This document shows, piece by piece, positions 1 through 11,924 of a DNA stretch of 64,000 nt. A program made the translations under genes and the position numbers. The stretch spans positions 236,774,869 to 236,838,868 of the forward strand of contig JBAIZL010000005.1 of the NCBI GenBank assembly GCA_036971475.1, given 5' to 3'. This stretch comes from Prosapia bicincta. Its lineage: Eukaryota; Arthropoda; Insecta; Hemiptera; Cercopidae. Each line of letters begins with the position of its first letter. Within the stretch, counting starts at the first letter, position 1. Below the pieces are notes generated by a model that saw only the letters and a program-made list of their open reading frames with translations, did no database searches and had not been told where the DNA came from.

Positions 1-629
1 GATATCGAAACGTTTGACCTAAATTTTCAAAGCCAAATTTATCTGAGGATTGATGGAAACTTTTATACTGATCATTAACTACCACTAGCGTTAAAACATT
101 CTAAAATGTTGGCGTATTTTGTAGTTTGCTTAAACTTTCTTTCTAATTAATAATTTTCCCAATAAAACGCTGAATATCTTATTTTAACGGGATTTCCATG
201 ACGTTTATAAATACTGAAAGCTTAACGTTCTGCATGAACTAAACTGTAACTCGAATTCACAGAAGGCTCGTCGCCCTCTCGCTTTCATATTCCAAAAAGA
301 ACTTATTATGCATTTGTTTCCATTACAATCGCTGCTTTTGTACCGTGATGATGGCAAAGTTTGTCCTGTCAAGACCAAACAATGTCGCTTCTGAGGCAGA
401 AACGATTTCTCCTCGGCTGTCTGATTCCCTGTCTTTCAAACGAAAAGCTTACTGTGACTGTCACCTTCCTGTCTCACACTTTATTCCGCTCCATAGAAGG
501 CATTTCCATCCACTTAAACGGCTATAAGTAGGCTTTACTTATGTTATGCGAGTATATAAGTTTTGAAATAAGATCAAATTCATGTGCGGTACTTATCTAT
601 GATTTTCTCTTCATTCTTAATTTACTTAA
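1..629. other. AT-rich non-coding DNA
   Basis: No convincing gene or repeat structure is visible. The short open frame at 345-527 (60 codons) has no recognisable domain and is of a length expected by chance. Confidence 0.6.
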
Positions 630-1062
630 TAAACAAGTAATAAAAACACAAATTTTTAAAGTCAATTCCTATTTTAGTTACTTTTATTAAATAATTACAA
701 TTATTAAATTAACATAGCCTAAACGTTAAAACAAGTGCTCACCCACGTAACCTATAACATAAAATCATCTGTTATATGAAATCATATGTTATCACTAATT
801 TTAAGCCAAATGGGACGAAATAACTATATTGCATACCATGACCCTTTTGAAAAGTTTTTCTCCCACATAAAACTAAAATTAGTTAATTAAATTTAATTAA
901 TGAATTAATATTTATAAATACTGTATAAATGTCTATTGTAAATAGATTTAAAAAATGTGCTTGAACTTGAGTGCATAAATAAAAAGTATTTATTGACGAT
1001 TTCACATGTATACAAGATATATGATAGGCGAGTCAGCCAATAGAAAGCATTGAAAAAGTACT
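630..1062 (+). repeat. dispersed 'CAGCTG-type' repeat, copy 1
   Basis: Copy of a repeat seen several times in this window. The order of blocks is: a lead-in rich in TTAATAAA, the stretch around CATAACCTATAA...CAGCTGTT, ATGAAATCATATGTTATCAC, TTTTAAGCCA..GGGACGAAATAAC, an AT-rich spacer, then a tail GATGAATAAAAAGTATTTT...ACAAGATATA...GAGC..AATAGAA. Here the CAGCTG box has decayed to CATCTG. No coding capacity is seen. Other copies lie at 20040-20270 (reverse), 22085-22495, 24540-24945 and 49385-49720 (reverse). It is probably a non-autonomous DNA element or SINE-like unit; its ends were not resolved. Confidence 0.6.
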
Positions 1063-3068
1063 AGATTTGCCTAAAGATGTTTTCGTTATTCATTCTCATT
1101 ACTTTTATTTACTATAGTGAAATATTTTTTGTTATTATCATGAATAATAATGTTACAATACATTCCACCCTAGTAGAGCACGGTACACAAAGTGCCTACA
1201 GAGCAATAACTCCAGATGTATAAAACTAAACGTTATCACCTAATTTTATTAAATATACGATATTTCTAAACATTCATGAATTTGTATTTGAAAATTATTG
1301 ACATCTACAAATGAAGACGAAAAGAGATTATAGCATTAACGAACTCTTATATAAAGGTGACGTCTGACTTTCGGAAATCTCCTGGACAATCCGTTCATTT
1401 TCCCGGATGGTCTTATGATTTGAACAGCTCGTTTTTCATTCTAAAAACTAACATGTTAAAAAAACATTTCTCTTTGAACATCAGACAAAAACAAAGAATA
1501 CAAATGATGAAAGACATGTAAAGAACTCTGTTTTTGCTTGAACAAAATTTTCTTTAAATTTAAATACTCTTCTGAAATGATGCGCCTTATGCATTTTTGT
1601 TCTCGAATTAATCAATATACTCTTTTGTAACGGATATTATTACAAATATTATTTATTATAGGAACAGGTATTATTTAGTATTGTAGCGTAAGGACAAGTA
1701 CAAGTCCTTTCACGCTTGAACGGACATTACTGTACGCCATCTCGTAAAGACTAGAACCTTCTAAGAAGTAAAGCGATTAGAAAGTACGAGAGATTCAATA
1801 TAGAAATTGTTTGTTAACCGTGAAGAGAGGTTAATGTTTATGATGTAGTCAGGAGCATAAAAGCCTCTGTAACAGAATGACATTGCATGTTAAGTGTTTA
1901 GACTATTAGTAAAGGTAGTAGTTATTATTATACCTAATTAAAATCATTTTATAATCTTTTATAAATGTAAAGTGTGTAAATAATTGTAACCATAAAAGTA
2001 CGTGAATTATTAAATATGTGTTTAGTCTGTAATTACCTTATAACTTATTGAAACGATATAAAAACCTATTAAAATATTTATTATTATATATAGTTATTAT
2101 ATAATATTATTATTATATAGTTATAAATTTTTATTATTATAATAAAAATTATTTCATAATATCGATGATCTGCATCAGTTGCATTATTCTGTTATTTAGT
2201 ATAAGCCTGTTCATTTAGTGCAATACTGTATGTATTGTAAATTCTATTCCTTGATAATTTACTACATTAGCACCACCTCGTATTAAATCAAATGAAGCCT
2301 ATAACTACAGGTTCAAGTTATATACAACTGTTAAACGATATATAAGACTACATAACGATAAAGCGGTTCCAAAAATCTCCATAGCCGTGTTATTCCAATA
2401 AAACCATAAGTAATTAAAAACAAACACACGTACACACTTAATTCTAAACCACTTAAAAACTCTATTGGTAAAGATTCTGAGGGGAACGGATCCTTTTATT
2501 CTGGCTTAAAAACCACTCATGGAAGAATTACCTGCAGTAGCTGATGCTTTCAACAGCAAACAAGTGTCCTATAGCACGTTATTTGCAGCGTATTTACCCG
2601 TGTTTATAATCTTCTTCAGAATAATGCAAAACTAACTCTAGTTTGTTTACGTTTTACACAATCTTAGAAAGTTAATAAAATGTAAATTAACAATAAATTA
2701 GAAAAAAATAATTAAATTAATTGTACAAATTACAAATAAACTATTTGTAAACTAAACTCTCATACAAGCTACGAATAAGAACAAACAGATAATAAAATGG
2801 TGAATTTAAATCAGTTGATAAATAACAAATTTGAAAAAAAGATAATTAGGTAAATGAAAAACTAAAAGTTAATGATAAAAGCCAATAACGTTCTAGAGCT
2901 AATTTTAATTAGAACGTATATCGAACAAATCATCTATGATAAAATGCCTATAAATCAAATAACTTAATAAAACTGACTTAGATGAAATAACTAGGTTCAT
3001 AGATATAAAATAAATGATTGACATTTAATTTATACAAAATCATAAAGTAAACTCATCTCCAAATAAAT
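1063..3068. other. AT-rich non-coding DNA
   Basis: About 2 kb without a supportable gene. It includes a low-complexity TTA/TATA stretch near 2040-2160. I see no other repeat, RNA gene or regulatory signal. Confidence 0.55.
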
Positions 3069-3265
3069 AATACACAAAAACCCCAAACCACTAATATTTT
3101 TTTTCTAATGTTATGTACATTTTGGTTTCCAAGTGACCATCCTTAAAGAGATGGCACGACCTACTGTAGGTTAGGTCATGACTCTGAGGATGGTTATGAA
3201 ATGTACGTAAGACTAGGATAAAAATATTTGTGTGTTTTATTAATAATAAACCACAGTAAATTATT
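3069..3265. repeat. decayed Penelope-type inverted repeat with hammerhead relics
   Basis: The left part reads CACAAAAACCCCAAACCACTAA and then ATGTACATTTTGG, and the right part carries CTGAGGATGGTTATGAAATG and GTGTGTTTTATTAATAATAA. Both halves resemble the arms of the intact palindrome at 57256-57470. Substitutions and deletions have broken the stem II loop on the right and the GAAA box on the left. It is therefore read as an old copy of the same family. Confidence 0.45.
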
Positions 3266-3642
3266 CTAGGTAAGTAGTGTCAAATGTATAATTGACAATA
3301 GAAAGTGCTAATAACTGTAAACTCGTAAAAGTAACAAAACTCAAGGTCACATTTAAAGTTATATACATGTTTTATTCCCTCATAGTATCGCTCAGTCAAC
3401 AAAAAAAATATTAATCATGAAAACAGAAATGAAATTGGAGATTTCTTTACCTTTTAAATGTTGATTCTACTAAACCGATATAGGAAACAGGGTCATCTCC
3501 TTATGGCTGAACGATTTATAATATTTTGTACATATGAACAGGAAACCTATATAGACATTCGGCACAACAGTCTGGCTATTCTAGATGTTACGCACACTCA
3601 TGTTCAGTAGTTAGGTAAGTCTTTCTATAGTAGTCAAAGTCT

Positions 3643-4218
3643 GCTAGCAACAATGTCAGAATGACACTGGGTCTGGGAGAGCCAGCTGAGGTAAGGCTCC
3701 AGAAATGCTAGCAACAATGTCAGCATGGTACTGGGTCTGGGAGAGCCAGCTGAGGATAGAACTCCGGGAGTGCTAGCAACAATGTCAGCGTGGCACTGGG
3801 TCTGGGAGAGCCAGCTGAGGTAAGGCTCCAGAAATGCTAGCAACAATGTCAGCATGGCACTGGGTCTGGGAGAGCCAGCTGAGGTAAGGCTCCAGAAATG
3901 CTAGCAACAATGTCAGCATGGTACTGGGTCTGGGAGAGCCAGCTGAGGATAGAACTCCGGGAGTGCTAGCAACAATGTCAGCGTGGCACTGGGTCTGGGA
4001 GAGCCAGCTGAGGTAAGGCTCCAGAAATGCTAGCAACAATGTCAGCGTGGCACTGGGTCTGGGAGAGCCAGCTGAGGTAAGGCTCCAGAAATGCTAGCAA
4101 CAATGTCAGCATGGCACTGGGTCTGGGAGACCCAGCTGAGGATAGAGCTCCGGAAGTGCTAGCAACAATGTCAGCGTGGCACTGGGTCTGGGAGAGCAAG
4201 CTGAAGAATAAGGCTTCG
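3643..4218. repeat. 64/65-bp minisatellite, about 9 units
   Basis: Units start with GCTAGCAACAATGTCAGC at 3643, 3707, 3772, 3836, 3900, 3965, 4029, 4093 and 4157. Two monomer types alternate. Type A (64 bp) ends AAGGCTCCAGAAAT and type B (65 bp) ends ATAGAACTCCGGGAGT. The order A-B-A-A-B-A-A-B-partial makes a higher-order period of about 193 bp (B-A-A), and the second block is nearly identical to the first. The array is markedly GC-richer than its surroundings. Minus-strand open frames exist only because the monomer lacks stops in some frames; I do not treat them as genes. Confidence 0.9.
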
Positions 4219-4767
4219 GAACCTAGTTCGTGCAAGAGTGCTACTCATATCCTTTTAAGTTAACATCAAACGAAACTCATCGAAGGGAAACACTCGTGTT
4301 CCTTTTTCTTGCCAAAAGTGTTTGTCCTGCGCTAATCCCTTTGCACCGTTTCGAATTTCCTTAAGTGTCGAGTTCTGGCAGTATGATTATACCCACACAA
4401 GGACCTGCTTTCGCCTCTATGTTTATCATCTCAAAACCTTATTCACTTCAGCAAGATCCTCAGTAAAACTTTACCATTTAATTGTATTGGTCTAGTACTA
4501 TCAGGTGGATAATATTCCACAACAAGACAGCTAGAAACCCATTTGTGAAGGCAACCATCACAAGATTTAGTTTAGTTTTTGTAAGTTTATTTCTTTAGCT
4601 GATAGAGTTATTTCAGGCAGGTTCAGGTACATTTTTGCTTTAAACGGAGGCAAAAATGGAGAGATAGACTCTTGGTATGTCAATAGCAGTATATGTTCTT
4701 TCTTTCTTGTTTGCTGTAAGTTCTTTCTTCCTAGATATCTAAGTATTCGATTTAGCTTGGTCATAGC
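4219..4767. other. non-coding spacer between two satellites
   Basis: No gene, RNA or repeat is recognised. It joins the 64-bp minisatellite to the degenerate edge of the 110/94-bp satellite. Confidence 0.5.
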
Positions 4768-6620
4768 TTAGATGTAAGTCACTGGTTAGTTGTAAGTTAT
4801 TTGTAAGATGTAAGATAGTCATTTTGTAATCCAATCTATGTTTGTAACCATCGTAAGTCTTGGTCATATCATAATTCAAGTTCTAAGTCACTGGTTAATA
4901 GTAAATTAACTGTAAGATGAAAGATAGTCATAATGTAATCAAATCTACGTTTGTAACTAGCATGAGTCTTGTCATAGTTCAGGTTGCAAGTCACTGGTGA
5001 ATAATAAGTTACCTCTAAGGTGTACGGTAGTCATATTGTAATAAAATATCTGTTTGTAGCTAGAATAAATCTTAGTCATAGTCATAGTTCAGGTTGCAAG
5101 TCACTGGTGAATAGTAAGTTACCTGTAAGGTGTGCGGTAGTCATATTGTAATAAAATATCTGTTTGTAGCTAGAATAAATCTTAGTCATAGTCATAGTTC
5201 AGGTTGTGATTAATGAATTGCAAGTTTTGGTAAGATGTAAGGTAATAAAATATCTGTTTGTAGCTAGAATAAATCTTAGTCATAGTCATAGTTCAGGTTG
5301 TGATTAATGAATTGCAAGTTTTGGTAAGATGTAAGGTAATAAAATATCTGTTTGTAGTTAGCATAAATCTTAGTCATAGTTCAGGTTGCAAGTCACTGGT
5401 GAATAGTAAGTTACCTGTAAGGTGTACGGTAGTCATATTGTAATAAAATATCTGTTTGTAGCTAGAATAAATCTTAGTCATAGTCATAGTTCAGGTTGTG
5501 ATTAATGAATTGCAAGTTTTGGTAAGATGTAAGGTAATAAAATATCTGTTTGTAGCTAGCATAAATCTTAGTCATAGTCATAGTTCAGGTTGTGATTAAT
5601 GAATTGCAAGTTTTGGTAAGATGTAAGGTAATAAAATATCTGTTTGTAGCTAGCATAAATCTTAGTCATAGTTCAGGTTGCAAGTCACTGGTGAATAGTA
5701 AGTTACCTGTAAGGTGTACGGTAGTCATATTGTAATAAAATATCTGTTTGTAGCTAGCATAAATCTTAGTCATAGTTCAGGTTGCAAGTCACTGGTGAAT
5801 AGTAAGTTACCTGTAAGGTGTACGGTAGTCATATTGTAATAAAATATCTGTTTGTAGCTAGAATAAATCTTAGTCATAGTCATAGTTCAGGTTGTGATTA
5901 ATGAATTGCAAGTTTTGGTAAGATGTAAGGTAATAAAATATCTGTTTGTAGCTAGCATAAATCTTAGTCATAGTCATAGTTCAGGTTGCAAGTCACTGGT
6001 GAATAGTAAGTTACCTGTAAGGTGTACGGTAGTCATATTGTAATAAAATATCTGTTTGTAGCTAGAATAAATCTTAGTCATAGTCATAGTTCAGGTTGCA
6101 AGTCACTGGTGAATAGTAAGTTACCTGTAAGGTGTACGGTAGTCATATTGTAATAAAATATCTGTTTGTAGCTAGAATAAATCTTAGTCATAGTCATAGT
6201 TCAGGTTGCAAGTCACTGGTGAATAGTAAGTTACCTGTAAGGTGTACGGTAGTCATATTGTAATAAAATATCTGTTTGTAGCTAGAATAAATCTTAGTCA
6301 TAGTCATAGTTCAGGTTGCAAGTCACTGGTGAATAGTAAGTTACCTGTAAGGTGTACGGTAGTCATATTGTAATAAAATATCTGTTTGTAGCTAGAATAA
6401 ATCTTAGTCATAGTCATAGTTCAGGTTGCAAGTCACTGGTGAATAGTAAGTTACCTGTAAGGTGTACGGTAGTCATATTGTAATAAAATATCTGTTTGTA
6501 GCTAGAATAAATCTTAGTCATAGTCATAGTTCAGGTTGTGATTAATGAACCGCAAGTTTTGTGTAAGATGTAAGGTAGTCATATTGTAACCGAATCTGTG
6601 TTTATAATTAGTAAAAGTTT
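4768..6620. repeat. two-monomer satellite (110-bp and 94-bp units)
   Basis: The array alternates two related monomers. Both contain ATCTGTTTGTAGCTAG, AATAAATCTTAGTCATAG and GTTCAGGTTG. The long form (110 bp) continues CAAGTCACTGGTGAATAG..GGTGTACGGTAGTC, and the short form (94 bp) continues TGATTAATGAATTGCAAG..GATGTAAGG. Unit boundaries spaced exactly 110 bp occur at 6061, 6171, 6281, 6391 and 6501; a 94-bp step occurs from 5169 to 5263. The edges (4768-4980 and 6530-6620) are degenerate and the centre is nearly homogeneous, the usual pattern for an array maintained by unequal exchange. No coding frame is present. Confidence 0.92.
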
Positions 6621-8284
6621 TAGTCACCTGATGTATGTTTCTTAGACTTGAATGATATACATTTTGCTCTTTTGAGACATTTCATCCCACATACACATTT
6701 CTAAGTATAAAATTATGGAAAAAAAGACCAGTTTGTCATGTCCCCAAGAACTAGAATAAACGTTGCCCCCAGAACAAACACCTTATCCCTCCCACCCAAT
6801 TAAAAATATTTCTCCTTGGAAATGCTCCTCCTAAATCTCAGTCCAATACCAAAAGCTTTGTACCCCATATAACAAGCAGCCATTGCCACGTGGCAGATAT
6901 TGCATAGCTTCAGGGCAACCTAGAAATTGAGAATTTATTTTGATTCTGCACAGTGTATATTATTAGGAAACCCTTTCTTACCTTTCAGTTTTAAATATAA
7001 ACTTTTACTCCATATTGTAAGAGTAGGTGACGTGATCAACAACTGCATAGACGTAAATCAACTGTTACATTTATGAAAAGATTATATTTTACTGCAAAAA
7101 GCAGTTACCAATAGACAAGTACACAGGAATGACGCTCTTCATTTTAATTCTCTAATCTTGATTAAAATATCGCAGGATACAGACATGAGGTTTACCTTTA
7201 AATGTTGAAGAATGACTTGTTTCACGCTACGTGACTCTCGGTGACTGATCACATTTATCAGAATAAGGAAAGCTATAAAATAAAGACAAAAATATTTCTC
7301 CGTGAAAATCATTCAAAACAATCGCATCATTTTTAAAAATATCGGCTTCGACGACGACAAATTTGAAATTTCTGGAGTAGTGAAATCGAAGGCATCACGT
7401 GTGACAGGCAAACATCACGTATTGAGGATGGATCAATACATATCGCCTTGGGAAGTTGGCCCAATATGACTGGATTTCAGTTTAGCAATATAACGCGATC
7501 GAGGTGTGTATAGAAAGAGGCAGCTCCGGGCGGACGCAGCTTTGTCGTATTTTTTCTTTTTTTTCAGAAAAACGTAAATCTTAAACGTTCCAGGAAAAAA
7601 CGGGATCAGCGAGATGGAGGGAGTTTCGAGCAATATTCAACAATTTAAAAACACTAAAACGTACGCTTTAATAAAAACATTATATTCAAAATATATTATT
7701 TTTGATAAAAACAACAGAGTATCGTTAATAATTCTTATTTAACTTTAACCACATTCTTGTAATTTTTTTTCTAAACTTTTAATAGAGATAAAAAATGTAA
7801 CAGGGTAAATAATATTTGGTTACAATCAGCATGCTGCATAAATATATATTATTTAGTTAATGTAAAATCGGCCTTGTTTAAAAGAAATTTGTGTTTATAA
7901 AAAGGTTCAAGACAACGCTAGTCAAAATGACGCCATGTTAAAATGTAGTAACCAATGAAAGGCATTTTTCTGAATATACAAGGGGGTGGGGAGATTCAGA
8001 ACCATGTGCTAGTTTACCGTGTGAAAAAGCTTCTCGTCGATCTTCCACTAGCTACGCTGCACGGAGGACGAACATGGACTTGCTGTCGTTAAATTTTGTG
8101 TTAAAATTTAATAACTTAATTTTTAGAATTTATTAACAACGGGGAAACGTTTTATAAGTGGCTGTTTTACGTTTAGTTTATTATTTTCAAAATTTAAATA
8201 TCTTATAAAAGTGAGCCTGTGTAACTTATTATATCCTGACAAAGTTATGTAATAACTGTATGAAGCAACTGTGGCGTAATGTTC
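6621..8284. other. non-coding DNA, no feature recognised
   Basis: Contains mixed-composition sequence with a slightly GC-richer patch at 7980-8100. The minus-strand open frame at 7433-7633 has no recognisable domain. No RNA gene or repeat is seen. Confidence 0.5.
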
Positions 8285-8331
8285 ATTTTTAAATAAATAA
8301 AACCTCTAAACCACAAGTAACATTTATTTAA

Positions 8332-8374
8332 ACCTTATGTACATTTCGATTGCCCAGCAATCATCTTCAGAGGT
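8332..8374 (-). ncRNA. hammerhead-like ribozyme motif in left PLE arm
   Basis: On the minus strand: stem I strand ACCT, core CTGAAGA, stem II GATTGC/GCAATC closed by TGG, GAA, a self-complementary ATGTACAT that could pair as stem III in a dimer, then A and AGGT, which pairs with ACCT. This layout (core, GAA box, short palindromic stem III, UH cleavage site) is that described for ribozymes of Penelope-like elements. One extra U follows the core, so activity is not assured. Confidence 0.6.
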
Positions 8375-8607
8375 ATTTAAAAAATACAACTAACTTTAAA
8401 CAACATAATACAACTAATATATAGGCATAAACCGGCAACTACTTCGCCACGCCCCTTATTTAAAAAACTAGTACGACCAATCACGTTGCAGTAAAATCCC
8501 CCTCTACAACTTGGTCCGGTCTTCCAACTCTCGTGGTGAAGAGTTACCGTTACAACTATTTTAATTTTACTAAAAAACGATAATATTACTTATTAACAAA
8601 GTTATAA

Positions 8608-8916
8608 CTATCTCCTAATTAATGAATATAACTGAGATTTAGGGATAGGCCCTTTATCACAATTTAATAAATTATTTTCATCATATTTGTGAATGTACAA
8701 ACTTTCAAAACTATTCAAAAGACCTTTTGAATTAACAGTTTTCAATAATTTTAGATCATTTAATTCTAAAGTGTGTTTAGTGTTTAGAATATGTTCTGCA
8801 ACACTAGATTTTTCAGGTCTTTGAAATTTTATATGGCTAATATGTTCATTAAATCTGGTTAATATTTTCCTTTTCGTTTGGCCAATATGAATTTTACTAC
8901 AAAATTCGTGATTGGT
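8608..8916 (-). CDS. GIY-YIG endonuclease domain, C-terminal fragment of a Penelope-like polyprotein
   Basis: An uninterrupted 102-codon frame ends with TAG at 8608-8610. Key stretch: FCSKIHIGQTKRKILTRFNE followed by H, then about 20 residues later SSVAEH. This is the pattern of the GIY-YIG nuclease domain at the C terminus of Penelope-like element proteins (a Cys before the IGQT box, Arg in the R..EH helix, then an AEH motif). The domain would nick DNA for target-primed reverse transcription. The canonical YIG triad is degenerate here (I-H-I-G), and the frame opens inside the inverted arm with no start codon of its own, so it is a fragment. The downstream arm serves as its 3' pLTR. Confidence 0.7.
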   Translation of the reverse strand, partial: TNHEFCSKIHIGQTKRKILTRFNEHISHIKFQRPEKSSVAEHILNTKHTLELNDLKLLKTVNSKGLLNSFESLYIHKYDENNLLNCDKGPIPKSQLYSLIRR

Positions 8917-9017
8917 CGTACTAGTTTTTTAAATAAGGGGCGTGGCGAAGTAGTTGCCGGTTTATGCCTATATATTAGTTGTATTATGTTGTTTAAAGTT
9001 AGTTGTATTTTTTAAAT

Positions 9018-9060
9018 ACCTCTGAAGATGATTACTGGGCAATCGAAATGTACATAAGGT
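9018..9060 (+). ncRNA. hammerhead-like ribozyme motif in right PLE arm
   Basis: Mirror copy of the motif at 8332-8374: ACCT, CTGAAGA, stem II, GAA, ATGTACAT, A, AGGT. One G-to-A change in stem II (GATTAC against GCAATC) weakens the helix compared with the left copy. Confidence 0.5.
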
Positions 9061-9107
9061 TTAAATAAATGTTACTTGTGGTTTAGAGGTTTTATTTATT
9101 TAAAAAT

Positions 9108-9940
9108 AAAGTTATGTAAGTTTAAGTGATTGCCAAGGTATGTTTTAACTTTAATTTTTGATATTTTTCGATGCGTTCAACATCAGTAAATATACAATAC
9201 CAGCGTGCATTAACCTAGCTTTGTCATAAACATTTGTAAAGAAAGTGAACTTTTTATATTTTTTAATTCATGCTGTTAAACATGTAAGATAAAAAATTTT
9301 TTAGAGTGTAATATTTTAATTGTTTCAAAATTAAATCTTTTTTTGCAAATACAAACCAGAATTTTAATGTAACCTGTCTTCTTTAGAACGATTTGGATAG
9401 TCAGATAAATCTGCCTAAGCCTAATTGTAAGATACAATTGCTAAGTAAAACCGTTGACCCGGTGAATCTTATTAAGGTATAAAGCATAAAGGTAGTGAAT
9501 AAAGGTAATTCAAGTTTTTTAAATTAAAATAACGCACACTAATATTTACAATAATACCGGGAGGGTCACAAAATTATTAATTAGGTTTTATTAAAATTAA
9601 AAGTAATTACCAATCATTACAATAAATTTAGTATAAAGCTAATTCATGAATCCGTTTATTACGTCAAACTTATAAAACCCTTAAATCTGTCAGTTGTAAT
9701 GTGTCTCTTTATATGAAATCATTACACAAAAATTGCCGCTATGCCTTTAACCATAATGAGAAAAATATTAGAATGTGTTAAAACTTAATAAATATAATTT
9801 AATAAATTTAAATAAATAATATTGTATTATTAATTACAAAATTAATATGGGTGTAAAATGTTATGAGCGTCATTCATTATCAAAGAAAGAGTGCTTTAAT
9901 TTATTATGGTGTATGTATAATTGTAATTATTTGTAATTTT
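9108..9940. other. AT-rich non-coding DNA
   Basis: No gene or named repeat is supportable. It ends in an AT-rich run that leads into the TA microsatellite. Confidence 0.5.
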
Positions 9941-10145
<205 letters not shown>

Positions 10146-11084
10146 TACTTATATGGAAATTACAAATACGTTTAAATGTTTTTATAATACCCTGAAAACT
10201 GTCATCACCCGTAACTAGGATAGGAATTATTTCCATTGACACTTGAGAAGTATGAGGATTTGATTCTAATTTCCAAGTTTTACATTAGTTGGAAATCCCC
10301 GTCAATTTATCACCCGGTACAACATAATAAATACCTACGACATCAAGAAACAATAAGCAATCTATATTGTTCGTTTTTGTGCGTTTAGTCGGTTTTTGTC
10401 GATGTTCGGTTTGTTCCGTCATCAACCTAAACTCATTACTGCCATTCATCCTAAGTGGACATTGTGTGAGGGGGAGAAACGCTGTAGAGGGGCGATGTAG
10501 CTACAGCATTCATCACACTAAGGCGAGCGCATTCTTCCGGTGACGTTGCAAAACACACATTATCCATTCATCATACCTTGTCTACCGATAAGCGATTTAT
10601 CAGCTATTTTCGACAAGTGCTGTCAGCGGAAGCACGAAGCGCGGAATAATTGCTTTTTGTTGTTTTGACATGTTCACGGACATGGGTAAAGCAGTAAATA
10701 CTTTTCCTAAAAGTTTGAAATTAGTTTGATCCAAGGATCAGGGATTTCCTTGAGTATAATTTAGGCGATCAGGGTTGTACCTTCAAATATATTTTTAGAG
10801 TCTAGACATTTTTAAAAGTCTTAACGATATGAATATGAAGATATTAAATTATTGCAATTGCTTTGCGTAGGGCAAGTCACGAGAATTGAAAACGACATCC
10901 TTTAAGACATTATCTCTGAATCTGGTGGACGTTTACCACACTTTCTTTAGAAACTGTGATTGGTCTGTGGAGCGCTTTCGTGAATAGCAAAGGAATAAGC
11001 AACAGAAAGTGGTTACGGCTGTGTAAGAAACATTATTTATAGGTTAGGACATTTGCAAGGCCATAATTATGGCTGTTTGCATCG
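10146..11084. other. non-coding DNA, moderately GC-rich at 10430-10640
   Basis: No reading frame of note and no repeat family recognised. The 10430-10640 patch has higher GC content and several CpGs than its flanks, but it has no motif I can name. Confidence 0.45.
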
Positions 11085-11430
11085 TCGACGATGAAGATAA
11101 TAATAATTATTATAATGGAGATGATGATGATGATGATGATGACGACGAGGATGTTGACGACGACTAAGGCAATGGTGATGGTGATGGTGACGAATATGAT
11201 GATAATGATAATGATGATGGCGGCGACAAATACCATTACAACCAATATGACGAGAACAAAGACGACAACGACAAATTTGACGATGAGTAAGGCGACGACG
11301 ACAAAACAACAAAAAATACGACGTGAAAGACAAATATGACGACTACGAGGATGACAATGAAGATGATTATAATTATAATTATAAAGATGATGATGACGCT
11401 GATAATAATTATGATGACAAAATAAAAATA
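11085..11430. repeat. imperfect GAT/GAC trinucleotide tract
   Basis: About 345 bp dominated by GAT, GAC and AAT triplets on the plus strand, with many interruptions. Open frames on both strands (Met/Thr-rich on plus, Ile/His-rich on minus) follow from the triplet period and are not believed to be genes. Confidence 0.8.
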
Positions 11431-11677
11431 CTACAACGTGTATTTATGTTATATTTTTAATGAAAGAAAATATTTAATTATTAATAACATTTACTTACTT
11501 ACTATCTGAAGATTTTCGCCTGCCGATATTGCTGTCAATTCGAAAACCTACGCATCAATATAATATATCCTTTAGCAACGGTGTACAAGATTTAAAATAA
11601 GTTAACAATACTGCCCAAAAATTGAACTAAATATTCCTGTCAGTACTGATATCATCAAAAACTTAGTATATATGAGT

Positions 11678-11681
<4 letters not shown>

Positions 11682-11752
<71 letters not shown>
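11682..11752. repeat. (TG)n(TA)n compound microsatellite
   Basis: A run of about 14 TG units (11682-11710) is followed by about 21 TA units (11711-11752). It directly abuts the inverted repeat starting at 11753. Confidence 0.95.
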
Positions 11753-11757
<5 letters not shown>

Positions 11758-11840
11758 ATCAAATGTGTTTTCCTGTTAGAATATTTTCAAGATCAAACAA
11801 TATACACAAATACAGGAATATTCAATTTATTGAATAATAA

Positions 11841-11885
11841 ACTCAAAGCTTTTCGTTGGTTTACATTACCAACATCCTCAGGAGA
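11841..11885 (-). ncRNA. hammerhead-like motif, left arm
   Basis: Minus strand: CTC, core CTGAGGA, extra T, stem II GTTGGT/ACCAAC with a 7-nt loop, GAA, self-complementary AAGCTT, T, then GAG, which pairs back with CTC. All conserved core positions expected of a hammerhead are present. Confidence 0.5.
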
Positions 11886-11924
11886 TACAATACTAAGAAT
11901 GATAAAAAAGGTTCTTAGTATTGT

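Larger units (their letters stand above)
8285..9107 (-). mobile_element. Penelope-like element remnant with inverted terminal repeats
   Basis: Two near-identical 201-bp arms (8285-8485 and 8907-9107) are in inverted orientation and flank about 420 bp. Read on the minus strand, the interior is the 3' end of a Penelope-like (PLE) open frame followed by its terminal repeat (pLTR). The other arm is the same pLTR upside down. Inverted or tandem pLTRs around 5'-truncated copies are a known habit of this retroelement class. Each arm carries a hammerhead-like ribozyme motif, also typical of PLE pLTRs. The reverse transcriptase part is missing, so this copy is 5'-truncated and cannot move by itself. 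Confidence 0.75.

Noticed and set aside
4980..6550. CRISPR-like look of regularly spaced repeats
   Set aside because: The intervals between repeats are themselves repeated, there are no unique spacers, and the setting is animal nuclear DNA. It is a tandem satellite.
11033..11339. Ile-rich, His-rich and Met/Thr-rich frames on both strands
   Set aside because: Products of the GAT/GAC triplet tract; no real protein signal.
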